Below, piece by piece: positions 17,777 through 25,959 of a DNA stretch of 64,000 nt (positions within the stretch are counted from its first letter, which is position 1; every line of letters starts with the position of its first letter). Below the pieces are notes generated by a model that was not told the origin of the DNA, searched no databases, and worked only from the letters and a program-made list of their open reading frames with translations. The position numbers and the translations under genes are program-made. Origin of the DNA: Paractinoplanes toevensis (GTDB lineage: Bacteria > Actinomycetota > Actinomycetes > Mycobacteriales > Micromonosporaceae); NCBI RefSeq assembly GCF_018332695.1, contig NZ_BOQN01000058.1, positions 1 through 64,000 of the forward strand, given 5' to 3'.

Positions 17777-19252
17777 ATGGGAACGCGGCGGCTGGCGGGC
17801 ACGGCGGTGACCCTGATTCTCGCTCTGGCGGCCGGCGGCTGCTTCAGCGAACCCGCCCAGCGACAGCCGATCTCCCGGCCCGCGCCACCTCTGCTGGTAG
17901 CGCCCCCCGCGCCGACCGCCCACCCGGTCTGGCCGGTCGGCGTCCGAACGCTTGACCTGCAGCGCGGCCCGAACCGCCCACTGCCCACCCTGGTCTTCTA
18001 TCCCGCCGCCGCCGACCCCGACCAAGCCGAACTCACCAACCGCCGGCGCCTCCCCCGGCCCACCGACGGCCTGTTCGCCCCAGCAAGCCGTCCCGAACAG
18101 ACCACCCCTCCAAATGCCGTCCCCCCAGCCGATTTCGCGGCCCGCCCGAAGGTTGCCGCCTTGGCCGAGGTCGCGACGCGCCCGCAAGCCGCTGGCAGGG
18201 ACGAGCTCACGGCCCGACCGAAAGCCGCCGCCAAGGACAAGGTGGCGGCTCAGTCAAAGGGCACCGCCACAGGCGAGGGAGCGGTCCGCCCGAAAGCCAC
18301 AACCCCGACTGACCTCGGGGCCCATCCGAAAGTCGCCGCCAAGGACAGGCACGCCACCCGAACCGGCCAGACCGCCAGAACGGCCCGCACCGCCGGCGCC
18401 GAACGCACCGCCCAGGCCGAACGCACCACCCAGGCCCGACGCACCGCCAAAGCCGAACGCACCACCCAGGCCGGACGCGTCCAGGCCGGACGCACCGCCC
18501 GGGGCGGCGGTTCTGGGCGGGTCAGCCGTCCGGTTCCGGCTGACCTCGTTGCTCGGGTTGCGGCCTCTGCTCGAGCCGGGCTTGCGCCGGCGACCGGGCG
18601 CTTTCCGTTGGTGCTGTTCAGTCACGGGCTGTCCGGGTCGCCGGAGCGGTATGCCCCGGCGCTGGCCGCATTTGCCGCGGCCGGTTTTGTTGTGATCGCG
18701 CCGACCTACCCGAACACCAGCGAGTTTGCTGTTCGGTTCCGGCGGGCCGATATCGTGCGTCAGCCAGCTGACGCTCGCTTTGTGCTGTCTCGGGTGTTGC
18801 GCCTCAACTACACGGCGGGTGATCCGCTCTGGCATCGGATCGACGCCGAGCACATTGCGGCGGTCGGCCACTCGGCCGGGGGCTACACGACGACCGGGCT
18901 GTTCACGGCGGGGCACGACCCTCGGCTGCGGGCCGGGGTGGTCATGGCCGGGTGGGCGGCGCCGGGTGCGTTCGCAGGTGCGCCGGCCAGCATGCTGTTT
19001 CTCCAGGGTACGGCCGATCCGGTGGTGCCGATGGCGGTGAGCCGGGCGGCCTGGAAGCAGGTGCCGTGGCCCAAGGCCTACGTGCTGCTGCGCCGCAACT
19101 CGCACTCCACCTACCTGCAGCCGGGCGATCTCGGTTACCCCACCATGAAGTCCACAGTGATCGACTTCCTGCGCTGGACCCTGAACGGCGACGAGTCCGC
19201 CGCCCACCGCCTGCCCCGCATGGTCTACCCCGGCCCAACGGCCAGGAGGTAA
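17777..19252 (+). CDS. Lipoprotein alpha/beta hydrolase (PET-hydrolase/lipase-like) with a long low-complexity insert
   Basis: This 491-aa exported protein has a lipoprotein signal ending in LAAGGC (Cys about 22). The alpha/beta-hydrolase fold starts near residue 58 (TLVFYP), is interrupted by a ~145-residue Ala/Lys/Thr/Arg-rich tract (about 100-245) containing AERTTQA-like repeats, and resumes with FPLVLFSHGL. The nucleophile Ser is in GHSAGG (about residue 362), the acid probably in TADPVVP and the His in SHSTY. It likely cleaves an ester or lipid outside the cell. The next gene is a shorter paralogue. Confidence 0.78.
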   Translation: MGTRRLAGTAVTLILALAAGGCFSEPAQRQPISRPAPPLLVAPPAPTAHPVWPVGVRTLDLQRGPNRPLPTLVFYPAAADPDQAELTNRRRLPRPTDGLFAPASRPEQTTPPNAVPPADFAARPKVAALAEVATRPQAAGRDELTARPKAAAKDKVAAQSKGTATGEGAVRPKATTPTDLGAHPKVAAKDRHATRTGQTARTARTAGAERTAQAERTTQARRTAKAERTTQAGRVQAGRTARGGGSGRVSRPVPADLVARVAASARAGLAPATGRFPLVLFSHGLSGSPERYAPALAAFAAAGFVVIAPTYPNTSEFAVRFRRADIVRQPADARFVLSRVLRLNYTAGDPLWHRIDAEHIAAVGHSAGGYTTTGLFTAGHDPRLRAGVVMAGWAAPGAFAGAPASMLFLQGTADPVVPMAVSRAAWKQVPWPKAYVLLRRNSHSTYLQPGDLGYPTMKSTVIDFLRWTLNGDESAAHRLPRMVYPGPTARR

Positions 19253-19405
19253 CTCCCGGCCCGGAAACAACCAGCCAGCCCGAACGCAACCGCCAGCCCG
19301 AGGAACCCAACAGCCCGGTGGCTGCGGCCACGGCAGCCTGCGGCGGCAAGCAGGCGCACGGGTCGCGGTCGCAGATCGGCGGGCTCCACAGGTAACGACG
19401 GCACA

Positions 19406-20377
19406 ATGGGCCGGGTGCATCGGCGTACCGTGATCAAGGCCCTTGTCGTGGCCGGCGCAGCCGCGTCGGCCGGCGCATGTTCGACGAGCGCGCAACCGGC
19501 AACCGACCAGCCGAAAGCGTCGCCCAGCAAATCAGCGCCGGGCACAGGCTCGCCCGGCGGCACGACACCCACACCCGGCACCACCCCACCCGGCGCCACC
19601 CCACCCGGCACCACCGCACCCGGCACAGCACCCGCTGGCACCGCCCCGACCAGGACTTTCTCGCTCAAGACCAGCCAGGTCGCATTCAGCCGCGGCGACC
19701 GGCCGCTGCCCACGACGATCTGGCAGCCGAGCGGGAACGGTTCCTTCCCGCTGATTCTGTTCAGTCACGGGCTGACCGCTCGCCCGCGCGACTACGCCGA
19801 GATGATCACCGCCTGGGCGAAGGCCGGCTTCGTGGTCGCGGCGCCGGCCTATCCGTTCACCGCCGGTGGGGTCAGTGACTTCAACCCGCTCGACGTGGTC
19901 AACCAGCCGGCCGACGCCAGCTACGTGATCACGCGGGTGCTCGAGCGGCTCGGCGGGGCGGTCGACGCCGGACGGATCGCTGCGGCCGGGCATTCGGCGG
20001 GTGGGATGACGACGCTTGGCATGTTCAGCGGCAACCGGGACGCTCGGCTGCGGGCCGGTGTGGTGCTGGCCGGGCGGCAGATCGTCGCGACCCCGTTGAC
20101 GGGCGCTCCGTCGCCGTTGCTCTTCGTGCACGGCAAGCTTGACAACACGATCGCCTATGCCGATGGCCGGTCGGTCTTTGACGCCATGAGCTGGCCGAAA
20201 GCCTTCCTGACGTTTCCTCGCGGCGGTCACGTGGCCACCGGGCGCTCACTCGACGTCATCTCCGCTACGAGCCGGGATTTCTGGCGGTGGAGCCTCTACG
20301 GCGACCGTTCCGCGAAAGCGCGCCTCGGCCAGGACGCCGCCGCAAACGATCTGGCCACCTTCACCAACCGCCTGTGA
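19406..20377 (+). CDS. Tat/lipoprotein alpha/beta hydrolase, chlorophyllase/PET-hydrolase-like
   Basis: This 323-aa exported hydrolase has a twin-arginine RRTVIK and lipobox-like SAGAC signal, then a Thr/Pro/Gly linker of PPGTT-type repeats (about 45-80), then the hydrolase core: FPLILFSHGLT (oxyanion region), nucleophile in GHSAGGM (about 197), Asp in KLDNTIAY and His in GGHVATG. It shares core motifs and order with the preceding lipoprotein hydrolase, indicating tandem duplication. The start at 19406 is followed by a GTG at 19415 that could also serve. Confidence 0.8.
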   Translation: MGRVHRRTVIKALVVAGAAASAGACSTSAQPATDQPKASPSKSAPGTGSPGGTTPTPGTTPPGATPPGTTAPGTAPAGTAPTRTFSLKTSQVAFSRGDRPLPTTIWQPSGNGSFPLILFSHGLTARPRDYAEMITAWAKAGFVVAAPAYPFTAGGVSDFNPLDVVNQPADASYVITRVLERLGGAVDAGRIAAAGHSAGGMTTLGMFSGNRDARLRAGVVLAGRQIVATPLTGAPSPLLFVHGKLDNTIAYADGRSVFDAMSWPKAFLTFPRGGHVATGRSLDVISATSRDFWRWSLYGDRSAKARLGQDAAANDLATFTNRL

Positions 20378-20384
20378 CGACCGC

Positions 20385-21335
20385 TCAGTGCAGGAAGTCC
20401 AGCGCGACCTTGCCGAACACGTCACCCGACTCCAGGTGCGCGAACGCGTCCACCACCGCGCTGAACCCGTAGGTCGAGTCGATCACCGGTCGGATGCCCT
20501 TCTCGATCATCAGGTCCATCAGCGCGACCAGTTCCGGAAGCGTGCCCATCACGCTGCCCAGCAGTTCGAGCCGCATCGCGAACAGCCGCCGCAGGTCAAC
20601 GGTCGCCAAATGCCCGCCGGTGGCCCCGCACACGACGATCCGGGCGCCGGGCGCCGCGCACTTCATCGAATGGTCGAAGGTCGGCTGCCCCACCGACTCG
20701 ATCACCACATCGACCCGTTCCGGCAGGCGCCCGCCGGGCTCCACCGCCACCGCGCCGAGCGCCGCGATCTTCTCCCGCTTGCCGGGATCACGGCTGGTCA
20801 CATAGACCGTCTTGCCCATCGCCGCGGCGAGCACCACGGCCGCCGTCGCCACCCCACCGCCGGCCCCCTGCACCAGCACCGACGACGCGAGATCGACCCG
20901 CCCGCGGGTGACCAGCATGTTGTAGGCCGTCAGCCAAGCGGTCGGCAGGCACGCCGCATCCAGGAACGACAGCCCGGCCGGTTTGGGCAGCAGATTGTCC
21001 CGGGGCACCGCGACCCGCTCGGCGAGCGTCCCCGGAAACCGCTCCGACAGCAACGACATCCCGCGCGGATCCCCCCGGTCCGCCACGACCGGATAGATCA
21101 CCACTTCGTCACCCTCCGGAGTAACTCCGGCGGCATCGCACCCGAGAACCATCGGCAACCGATCCCCCGGCAACCCGACGCCGCGCAAGGACCACAGGTC
21201 ATGGTGGTTGAGCGAGGCCGCCCGCACCTCGACGGCAACCCACCCCTCCGGCACCTCCGACTCCGCAACCTCACCCACGGTGAGTGCGCTCAGCGGCCGA
21301 TCCGGCGAGGCGGCAGAAGCAAAGGCAGCACGCAT
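20385..21335 (-). CDS. Zinc-binding dehydrogenase/quinone oxidoreductase-family protein
   Basis: This 316-aa MDR-superfamily protein has a GroES-like N-terminal half (VEVRAASLNHHDLWSL, LGCDAAGV) and a Rossmann NAD(P)H-binding half with VQGAGGGVATAAV (about residue 160). It lacks the Cys cluster of zinc alcohol dehydrogenases, so it is more likely an NADPH-dependent quinone or enone reductase. It is convergent with the preceding hydrolase gene. Substrate unknown. Confidence 0.88.
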   Translation of the reverse strand: MRAAFASAASPDRPLSALTVGEVAESEVPEGWVAVEVRAASLNHHDLWSLRGVGLPGDRLPMVLGCDAAGVTPEGDEVVIYPVVADRGDPRGMSLLSERFPGTLAERVAVPRDNLLPKPAGLSFLDAACLPTAWLTAYNMLVTRGRVDLASSVLVQGAGGGVATAAVVLAAAMGKTVYVTSRDPGKREKIAALGAVAVEPGGRLPERVDVVIESVGQPTFDHSMKCAAPGARIVVCGATGGHLATVDLRRLFAMRLELLGSVMGTLPELVALMDLMIEKGIRPVIDSTYGFSAVVDAFAHLESGDVFGKVALDFLH

Positions 21336-21495
21336 CCTGCGACCCTATAAGCCAATCCAAACCTTTCGAGTACGCGCGACCCCGCCCCCAACCGCAACTA
21401 CCCCCGACCCACCGCGCAGGCCGGGCCATAGCCACTCACCCTCCCCGGTCCGCCGCCGGGCGGAGTGCGTGGACGGCCGCCGCGGGCGGCGGGGG

Positions 21496-21617
21496 CGCTT
21501 TGCGGCCTGCCTCCGGCTTCGCGCGAGAGGCGCGCTATGGCCGGTTGTGGCAGGTGGTCGCGCTGCTCGGCGGGGCCCGTGGGTTGGGCGGATGGGTGCT
21601 GCCCGTACCGGAAAAGG
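21496..21617. repeat. Dispersed intergenic repeat, copy A
   Basis: Within the 340-bp gap 21336-21674, which holds no convincing gene, about 120 bp resembles 57966-58080. The core GCAGGTGGTCGCGCTGCTCG (from 21550) is identical in both places and is flanked by matching GCGCGA-AGGCGCG and CGTACCGGA-AAGG segments in the same order and spacing. No transposase is present. Confidence 0.6.
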
Positions 21618-21633
21618 CCCGGATATGACGGAA

Positions 21634-21655
21634 GGCCCGGCGGAATCGCCGGGCC
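21634..21655 (-). terminator. Hairpin downstream of the malic enzyme gene
   Basis: A perfect 9-bp stem (GGCCCGGCG / CGCCGGGCC) with a GAAT loop lies about 20 bp beyond the malic enzyme stop. It lacks a strong U-run on the minus strand, so it is terminator-like rather than classical. Confidence 0.55.
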
Positions 21656-21674
21656 CCCGTTGCAGGAAGCGATC

Positions 21675-22913
21675 TCAGTGGGTTGGTGTGGGCGCTGCCT
21701 GGGTTGCGGCGGCGGGGACCTCGCGGCGGGCCACGCCGTCCTTCATCGCGGCTGCCGCGACGGCCGCGGCGACCGCCGGGGCGACGCGCGGGTCCAGCGG
21801 GGACGGGACGATCGCCTCGGCTCGGAGGTCGTCCGCGACGATTTCGGCGATGGCTTCGGCCGCGGCGACCTTCATCGCGGGGGTGATCGTGGTGGAGCGG
21901 GAGTCGAGGGCGCCGCGGAAGATGCCGGGGAATGCCAGGACGTTGTTGATCTGGTTGGGGAAGTCGCTGCGGCCGGTGGCGACGATCGCGGCGTACTTGT
22001 GGGCGATCGTTGGGTGGACCTCGGGGGTGGGGTTGGCCAGCGCGAAGATGATGCCGCCGGGGGCCATGCCGGCCAGCGCGCTCTCCTCGATCGCGCCGCC
22101 GGAGACGCCGATCAGGACGTCCGCGCCGATCAGCGCCTCGGCGATGCCGCCGCTGCGGCCGGAGAAGTTGGTGGTGGCGGCCAGTTCGGCCTTCTTGCCG
22201 GTCAGGCCCTCGCGGTCGGCGTGGATGATGCCGCGCGAGTCGCAGACGATCACGTTGGCGCCCTGGACGCCCGCCGCGATCAGGGTCTGGGTGATCGCCA
22301 CCCCGGCCGCGCCGGCGCCGCTGATGACGATGCGCAGGTCGGCGAACTGGCGGCCGAGCAGCTTGGCGGCGTTGCGCAGGGCGGCCAGCGTGACCACCGC
22401 GGTGCCGTGCTGGTCGTCGTGGAAGACCGGGATGTCGAGCTCCGCGTCCAGGCGCTGCTCGATCTCGAAGCAGCGCGGGGCGCTGATGTCCTCGAGGTTG
22501 ATGCCGCCGAACGACGGCGCCATCGCCTTGACCACCGCGATGATGCCCTCGACGTCCTGGGTGTCCAGGCAGATCGGGATCGAGTCGACCCCGCCGAACT
22601 GCTTGAACAGGATGGCCTTGCCCTCCATGACCGGCATCGCGGCCTTGGGGCCGATGTTGCCGAGGCCGAGCACCGCCGAGCCATCGGTGACGACGGCGAC
22701 CGTGTTGGCGGTCCAGGTGTAGTCGGGGTAGAGCTCGGGGTCGTCGGCGATGGCCTCGCAGACCCGGGCGACGCCTGGGGTGTAGGCCATCGACAGGTCG
22801 TCGCGGCTGGCCAGCGAGACGGTCGGGCTGATCGACATCTTGCCGTGTTTGTGCAGGTCGAAGACCGGATCGGCGGCAAGCGAGGGATCGAGTTCAAAGC
22901 TGAAGAAAGACAT
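21675..22913 (-). CDS. NAD-dependent malic enzyme
   Basis: This 412-aa cytosolic enzyme oxidatively decarboxylates malate to pyruvate. It has the short bacterial malic-enzyme pattern: YTPGVARVCEAI (about residue 44), GLGNIGPKAAMPVMEGKA (about 83-100), metal-site EDISAPRCFEIE, FHDDQHGTAV, and the nucleotide-binding ISGAGAAGVA. The start at 22913 gives the family-like N-terminus MSFFSFELDPS; an upstream in-frame extension is not family-like. With Pta-AckA and Kgd in the same window it handles pyruvate/TCA overflow. The cofactor is not certain from sequence alone. Confidence 0.93.
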   Translation of the reverse strand: MSFFSFELDPSLAADPVFDLHKHGKMSISPTVSLASRDDLSMAYTPGVARVCEAIADDPELYPDYTWTANTVAVVTDGSAVLGLGNIGPKAAMPVMEGKAILFKQFGGVDSIPICLDTQDVEGIIAVVKAMAPSFGGINLEDISAPRCFEIEQRLDAELDIPVFHDDQHGTAVVTLAALRNAAKLLGRQFADLRIVISGAGAAGVAITQTLIAAGVQGANVIVCDSRGIIHADREGLTGKKAELAATTNFSGRSGGIAEALIGADVLIGVSGGAIEESALAGMAPGGIIFALANPTPEVHPTIAHKYAAIVATGRSDFPNQINNVLAFPGIFRGALDSRSTTITPAMKVAAAEAIAEIVADDLRAEAIVPSPLDPRVAPAVAAAVAAAAMKDGVARREVPAAATQAAPTPTH

Positions 22914-23052
22914 GGTGACTCCACACGGCATCGGCGTTGACACGGTGCACCGGCTCGGTCCTCGGTCGCGAATGGGCGCCGAGCGGCGGTGCGATGCGGG
23001 GATCACCCGGGGTAGCAACCGCTGCGCGGGTGTGCGCTGCGGTGTATGGACC

Positions 23053-23361
23053 CTAACTTAGCCGACCTACGCGCGGGTAGTAGCGAATTAAGACTCGGCC
23101 GATGACATCAGCCACTCCGTACGCTCGGGAATCGTCCTCGATGAGTTGGTTGTCGCCCTGGATCCACCAGCCGCCGTCCTGCTCGCGTATAACCCGCTTG
23201 ACCACCAGCAGGTCAGGCCGGGTGCGGAAGCGGGCGACCACGACGTCCCCGGGACGCACCCGTCCCCCGCGCCGCACCAGCAACGCGTCGCCGGAGCGGA
23301 GCGCGGGCACCATCGACGGCCCGTTCACCAAGACTGCGAACAGTGGTAATTGCCATCTCAA
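23053..23361 (-). CDS. sodX: Nickel-type superoxide dismutase maturation protease (S26 signal-peptidase-like)
   Basis: This 102-aa protease has the S26 Ser in NGPSMVPALRSGD (about residue 16) and the catalytic Lys in VVKRVI (about 54), with GDNQ and a DSRAYG box. It removes the SodN propeptide so the nickel hook can form. It is divergent from sodN. The start is TTG at 23361 with GGAGG 9 bp upstream; an ATG-CCT-TGA mini-frame overlaps the TTG. Codon 5 is a TTA leucine codon, rare in this high-GC genome. Length fits the compact actinobacterial SodX. Confidence 0.85.
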   Translation of the reverse strand: MRWQLPLFAVLVNGPSMVPALRSGDALLVRRGGRVRPGDVVVARFRTRPDLLVVKRVIREQDGGWWIQGDNQLIEDDSRAYGVADVIGRVLIRYYPRVGRLS

Positions 23362-23447
23362 GGCATCAGTCCTCCGTTGCGTTACTGGCGAGATGTAAGG
23401 GGTAGTGTCAACCGCGGATCATCGCAAACCCGTATGGAGGAGTCCTC

Positions 23448-23852
23448 ATGCGACTTCCGCGTTTCTTCACACCGCGGACCGTGGTCAGCGCTCACTGTGA
23501 CCTGCCCTGCGGTGTCTACGACCCGGCGCAGGCCCGGATCGAGGCGGAGTCGGTCAAGGCGATCGCTGAGAAGTACCAGGCGAACACCGACCCCGAGTTC
23601 CGCACTCGCGCCATCCTGATCAAGGAGCAGCGGGCTGAGCTGGTCAAGCACCACCTGTGGGTGCTGTGGACGGACTACTTCAAGGCTCCGCACTTCGAGA
23701 AGTACCCCAACCTGCACCAGCTGTTCAACGAGGCCACCAAGCTCGCCGGCGCTTCGGGCGCCAAGGGCTCGGTCGACCCCGCGGTCGCCGACCAGCTCCT
23801 GGCCAAGATCGAGGAGATCTCCAAGATCTTCTGGGAGACCAAGCAGGCGTGA
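23448..23852 (+). CDS. sodN: Nickel superoxide dismutase
   Basis: This 134-aa precursor has a 15-residue propeptide followed by the Ni-hook HCDLPCG; His1, Cys2 and Cys6 of the mature enzyme are all present. It disproportionates superoxide as a four-helix hexamer in the cytosol. A GGAGGAG ribosome site precedes the ATG. sodX, which trims the propeptide, is divergently transcribed next door. The stop codon overlaps the start of a GNAT gene (GTGA), so sodN and the acetyltransferase are probably co-translated. Confidence 0.97.
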   Translation: MRLPRFFTPRTVVSAHCDLPCGVYDPAQARIEAESVKAIAEKYQANTDPEFRTRAILIKEQRAELVKHHLWVLWTDYFKAPHFEKYPNLHQLFNEATKLAGASGAKGSVDPAVADQLLAKIEEISKIFWETKQA

Positions 23853-24358
23853 GCTTCACCGCAACGGTACGGCCGGTACGTCCCGAGGACGTGCCGGCCG
23901 TTGTCGCGATGGTGCACGAGCTGGCCGATTTCGAACGCGCGGCCGACCAGTGTCACCTCACCGCCGAGCAGCTCGAAGCCGTGCTGTTCGCCGAGCCCAC
24001 GGTCTTCGGGCACGTCGCGGTCGACGCTTCCGATCGTCCCGTCGGGTTCTCGCTCTGGTTCCTCAAGTTCTCCACCTGGACCGGCACGAGCGCGATCCAC
24101 CTGGAGGACCTCTACGTCCGGCCGGAGGCCCGCGGCACCGGGGCGGGCGGCGCGCTGCTGGCCGCGCTCGCCGAGATCTGCGTGCGCCGCGGCTATCACC
24201 GCCTGGAGTGGGTGATGCTCGACTGGAACCCGGCCGCCGAGTTCTACGCCGCGATCGGCGCCGAGGTCACCGCCGACTGGGTGCCGTACCGTCTGTCCGG
24301 CGATGCTCTGCACCGGCTGGCCGAACGCGCCTCCCCGCCGACCCCGGTAAGCAGATAG
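23849..24358 (+). CDS. GNAT-family N-acetyltransferase
   Basis: From a GTG that overlaps the sodN stop by 4 bp this is a 169-aa diamine-acetyltransferase-like GNAT. The acetyl-CoA-binding motif appears as VRPEARGTGAGGALLAAL (about 88-105) after IHLEDLYV, and a C-terminal DWNPAAEFYAAIGA segment closes the fold. Similar proteins acetylate polyamines or small amines. Coupling to sodN is clear in sequence; a biological link to superoxide defence is only inferred. Confidence 0.85.
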   Translation: MSFTATVRPVRPEDVPAVVAMVHELADFERAADQCHLTAEQLEAVLFAEPTVFGHVAVDASDRPVGFSLWFLKFSTWTGTSAIHLEDLYVRPEARGTGAGGALLAALAEICVRRGYHRLEWVMLDWNPAAEFYAAIGAEVTADWVPYRLSGDALHRLAERASPPTPVSR

Positions 24359-24368
24359 GCTCAGGTTC

Positions 24369-24773
24369 GTGACTTTGACGCACCCGGATCCGGCGCTCGG
24401 CGACGACGTCGTTCTGCTCACGGTCCCGGCCGACGGCGGTTATCTGGGCGTGCTGCGGACGGCCACCGCCGGTCTCGCGGCCCGGCTGCACTTCGCGCTG
24501 GACGAGATCGAAGACCTGCGCATCGCCGTCGACGAGGCCTGCGCGATGCTGCTCGCGATCGCGACCCGCGGCGCCGAGCTGGAGTGCCGCTTCGCGGTGA
24601 CCGACGACGCGCTGACCGTCGAGGTGAGCGTGACGACCGTGCGCGGCGCCCGGCTGCCGGCCGAGTCGTCCTTCGCGTGGAAGGTGCTCACCGCGCTGAC
24701 CACCTCGGCATCGGCCGAGGCGAACGGTCAGCACGCGACGATCCGCCTGCTCACCCGGCGTACCGAGGGGTGA
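24369..24773 (+). CDS. RsbW-like anti-sigma regulatory kinase (HATPase)
   Basis: A GTG start gives 134 aa with a degenerate GHKL ATPase fold: DLRIAVDEACAMLL corresponds to the N box, and the C-terminal half completes the beta-sheet. Anti-sigma kinases of this class bind a stress sigma factor or phosphorylate a STAS antagonist. No sigma factor or STAS gene is adjacent. It converges with and overlaps the 3' end of the FadR-type regulator by 23 bp. Confidence 0.8.
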   Translation: MTLTHPDPALGDDVVLLTVPADGGYLGVLRTATAGLAARLHFALDEIEDLRIAVDEACAMLLAIATRGAELECRFAVTDDALTVEVSVTTVRGARLPAESSFAWKVLTALTTSASAEANGQHATIRLLTRRTEG

Positions 24774-25473
24774 TCTCCAGGGTCTGGGTCGTCCGCACGA
24801 TGTAATCGAGGTGCGCGGCCGCGGCTCGGCTGGCCGCCTCGGCGTCCCGGCTGATCAGGCAGTCCAGCAGTTGCCGGTGGTCGACGTCGATCTGCCGCCA
24901 GTAACCCTCCGGCAGGTTGGCGGTGACCTCCTCGCCGTACGTGGCGTTGTAGAGCGGGCGCACCACCAGCTCGAACAGCGGGTTGCCGGTGGCCTTGGCG
25001 ACCGCCAGGTGGAACGCGGCGTGCGCGGCCAGCATGATGTCGAGGTCGTCCAGAGCCGGGTCGAAGAGCGCGCTGCGGATCTCCAGCAGGTGATCGTCGT
25101 CGCGGCGCAGCGCGGCCAGCCCGGCGGCCGGCACCTCCAAGGCGCGGCGCAGCTCGAGCAGATCGGCCAGGCCGACCCCGTCGGAGTTGGTGAGCAGGGT
25201 GAAACCGGTGGCGAGACCGTCGGCCAACTGTTCCGCGTCGGGGTGGGAGACGAAGCTGCCCCCGGTCACTCCCCGCGTGGTGACGATCAGGTGCTGACTC
25301 GCCAGCAGGCGTAGCGCCTCCCGGACCGTGCTCCGGCTGACCCCGGTCTTCACGCACAGCTCAGGCTCCGGTGGCAGCCGTTCACCAGGCTGAAGCCGGC
25401 CCGACGTGATGTCCGCTCGCAGCTCGTCCGCCAGCAGTTGATAGGCGGGAGGTCGCACCGTAGATCCGGTCAC
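24751..25473 (-). CDS. FadR-subfamily GntR transcriptional regulator
   Basis: This 240-aa regulator has a GntR winged helix at residues 10-75 (GERLPPEPELCVKTGVSRSTVREALRLL in parts) and an all-helical FCD effector domain from about 95, with His residues of the metal/ligand site in AHAAFHLAVAKATGNPLF. Such regulators bind carboxylic acids. The GTG start at 25473 is in the right place for the family. It converges on and overlaps the anti-sigma kinase gene. No obvious catabolic target gene lies next to it. Confidence 0.88.
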   Translation of the reverse strand: MTGSTVRPPAYQLLADELRADITSGRLQPGERLPPEPELCVKTGVSRSTVREALRLLASQHLIVTTRGVTGGSFVSHPDAEQLADGLATGFTLLTNSDGVGLADLLELRRALEVPAAGLAALRRDDDHLLEIRSALFDPALDDLDIMLAAHAAFHLAVAKATGNPLFELVVRPLYNATYGEEVTANLPEGYWRQIDVDHRQLLDCLISRDAEAASRAAAAHLDYIVRTTQTLEITPRYAG

Positions 25474-25511
25474 CTACACAGGGTAGGCCCTGAGCAACGG
25501 TTCGAGGGTGA

Positions 25512-25907
25512 CTAATCGACGCCGAGCGCTCTCGTACTTGGCGGAACCACGGCGAGTACCCCGGTCAGGGCACCGATAATCATCAGAATTATTCCCAGCC
25601 AGAGCGGACCGACCTGGACCAGGAAGCCGCCGGCCGCGATGACGAACAGCTGCACGACGATCGACGGCCCGCGGGCACCCCGGGCGCGGCGGGCCAGCGA
25701 GCGGGCGAGGAAGAAGACCACCACAGCGGCGAGCGCGGTCATCACGGTCAGCGAGACCGCCACGCCGACCTCGAGCGTTTCCGCGGTCAGGTCCCGATAG
25801 ACCAGGTACGCCGTGAGGCCCGTCAGCCCGGCGCACTCCAGGTAGAGCAGCCAGACGGCGAATACCAAGGTCCGGGGGTTGTCAACGACTGCATTCTCAC
25901 CGGCCAC
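25512..25907 (-). CDS. Small integral membrane protein
   Basis: A GTG at 25907 gives a 131-aa protein with four hydrophobic segments (LVFAVWLLYLECAGLTG, VAVSLTVMTALAAVVVFFLA, IVVQLFVIAAGGFLV, LWLGIILMIIGALTGVLAVV) and an Arg-rich loop LARRARGARG between the second and third. The longer in-frame extension upstream is antisense to the DAGK gene and lacks coding character. It is divergent from that gene, with about 50 bp between. Function unknown. Confidence 0.75.
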   Translation of the reverse strand: MAGENAVVDNPRTLVFAVWLLYLECAGLTGLTAYLVYRDLTAETLEVGVAVSLTVMTALAAVVVFFLARSLARRARGARGPSIVVQLFVIAAGGFLVQVGPLWLGIILMIIGALTGVLAVVPPSTRALGVD

Positions 25908-25959
25908 TTGTGCACCATACCGACAGCTCAGAAGCCGCTCGACGGGTACAGTGCCGCGC

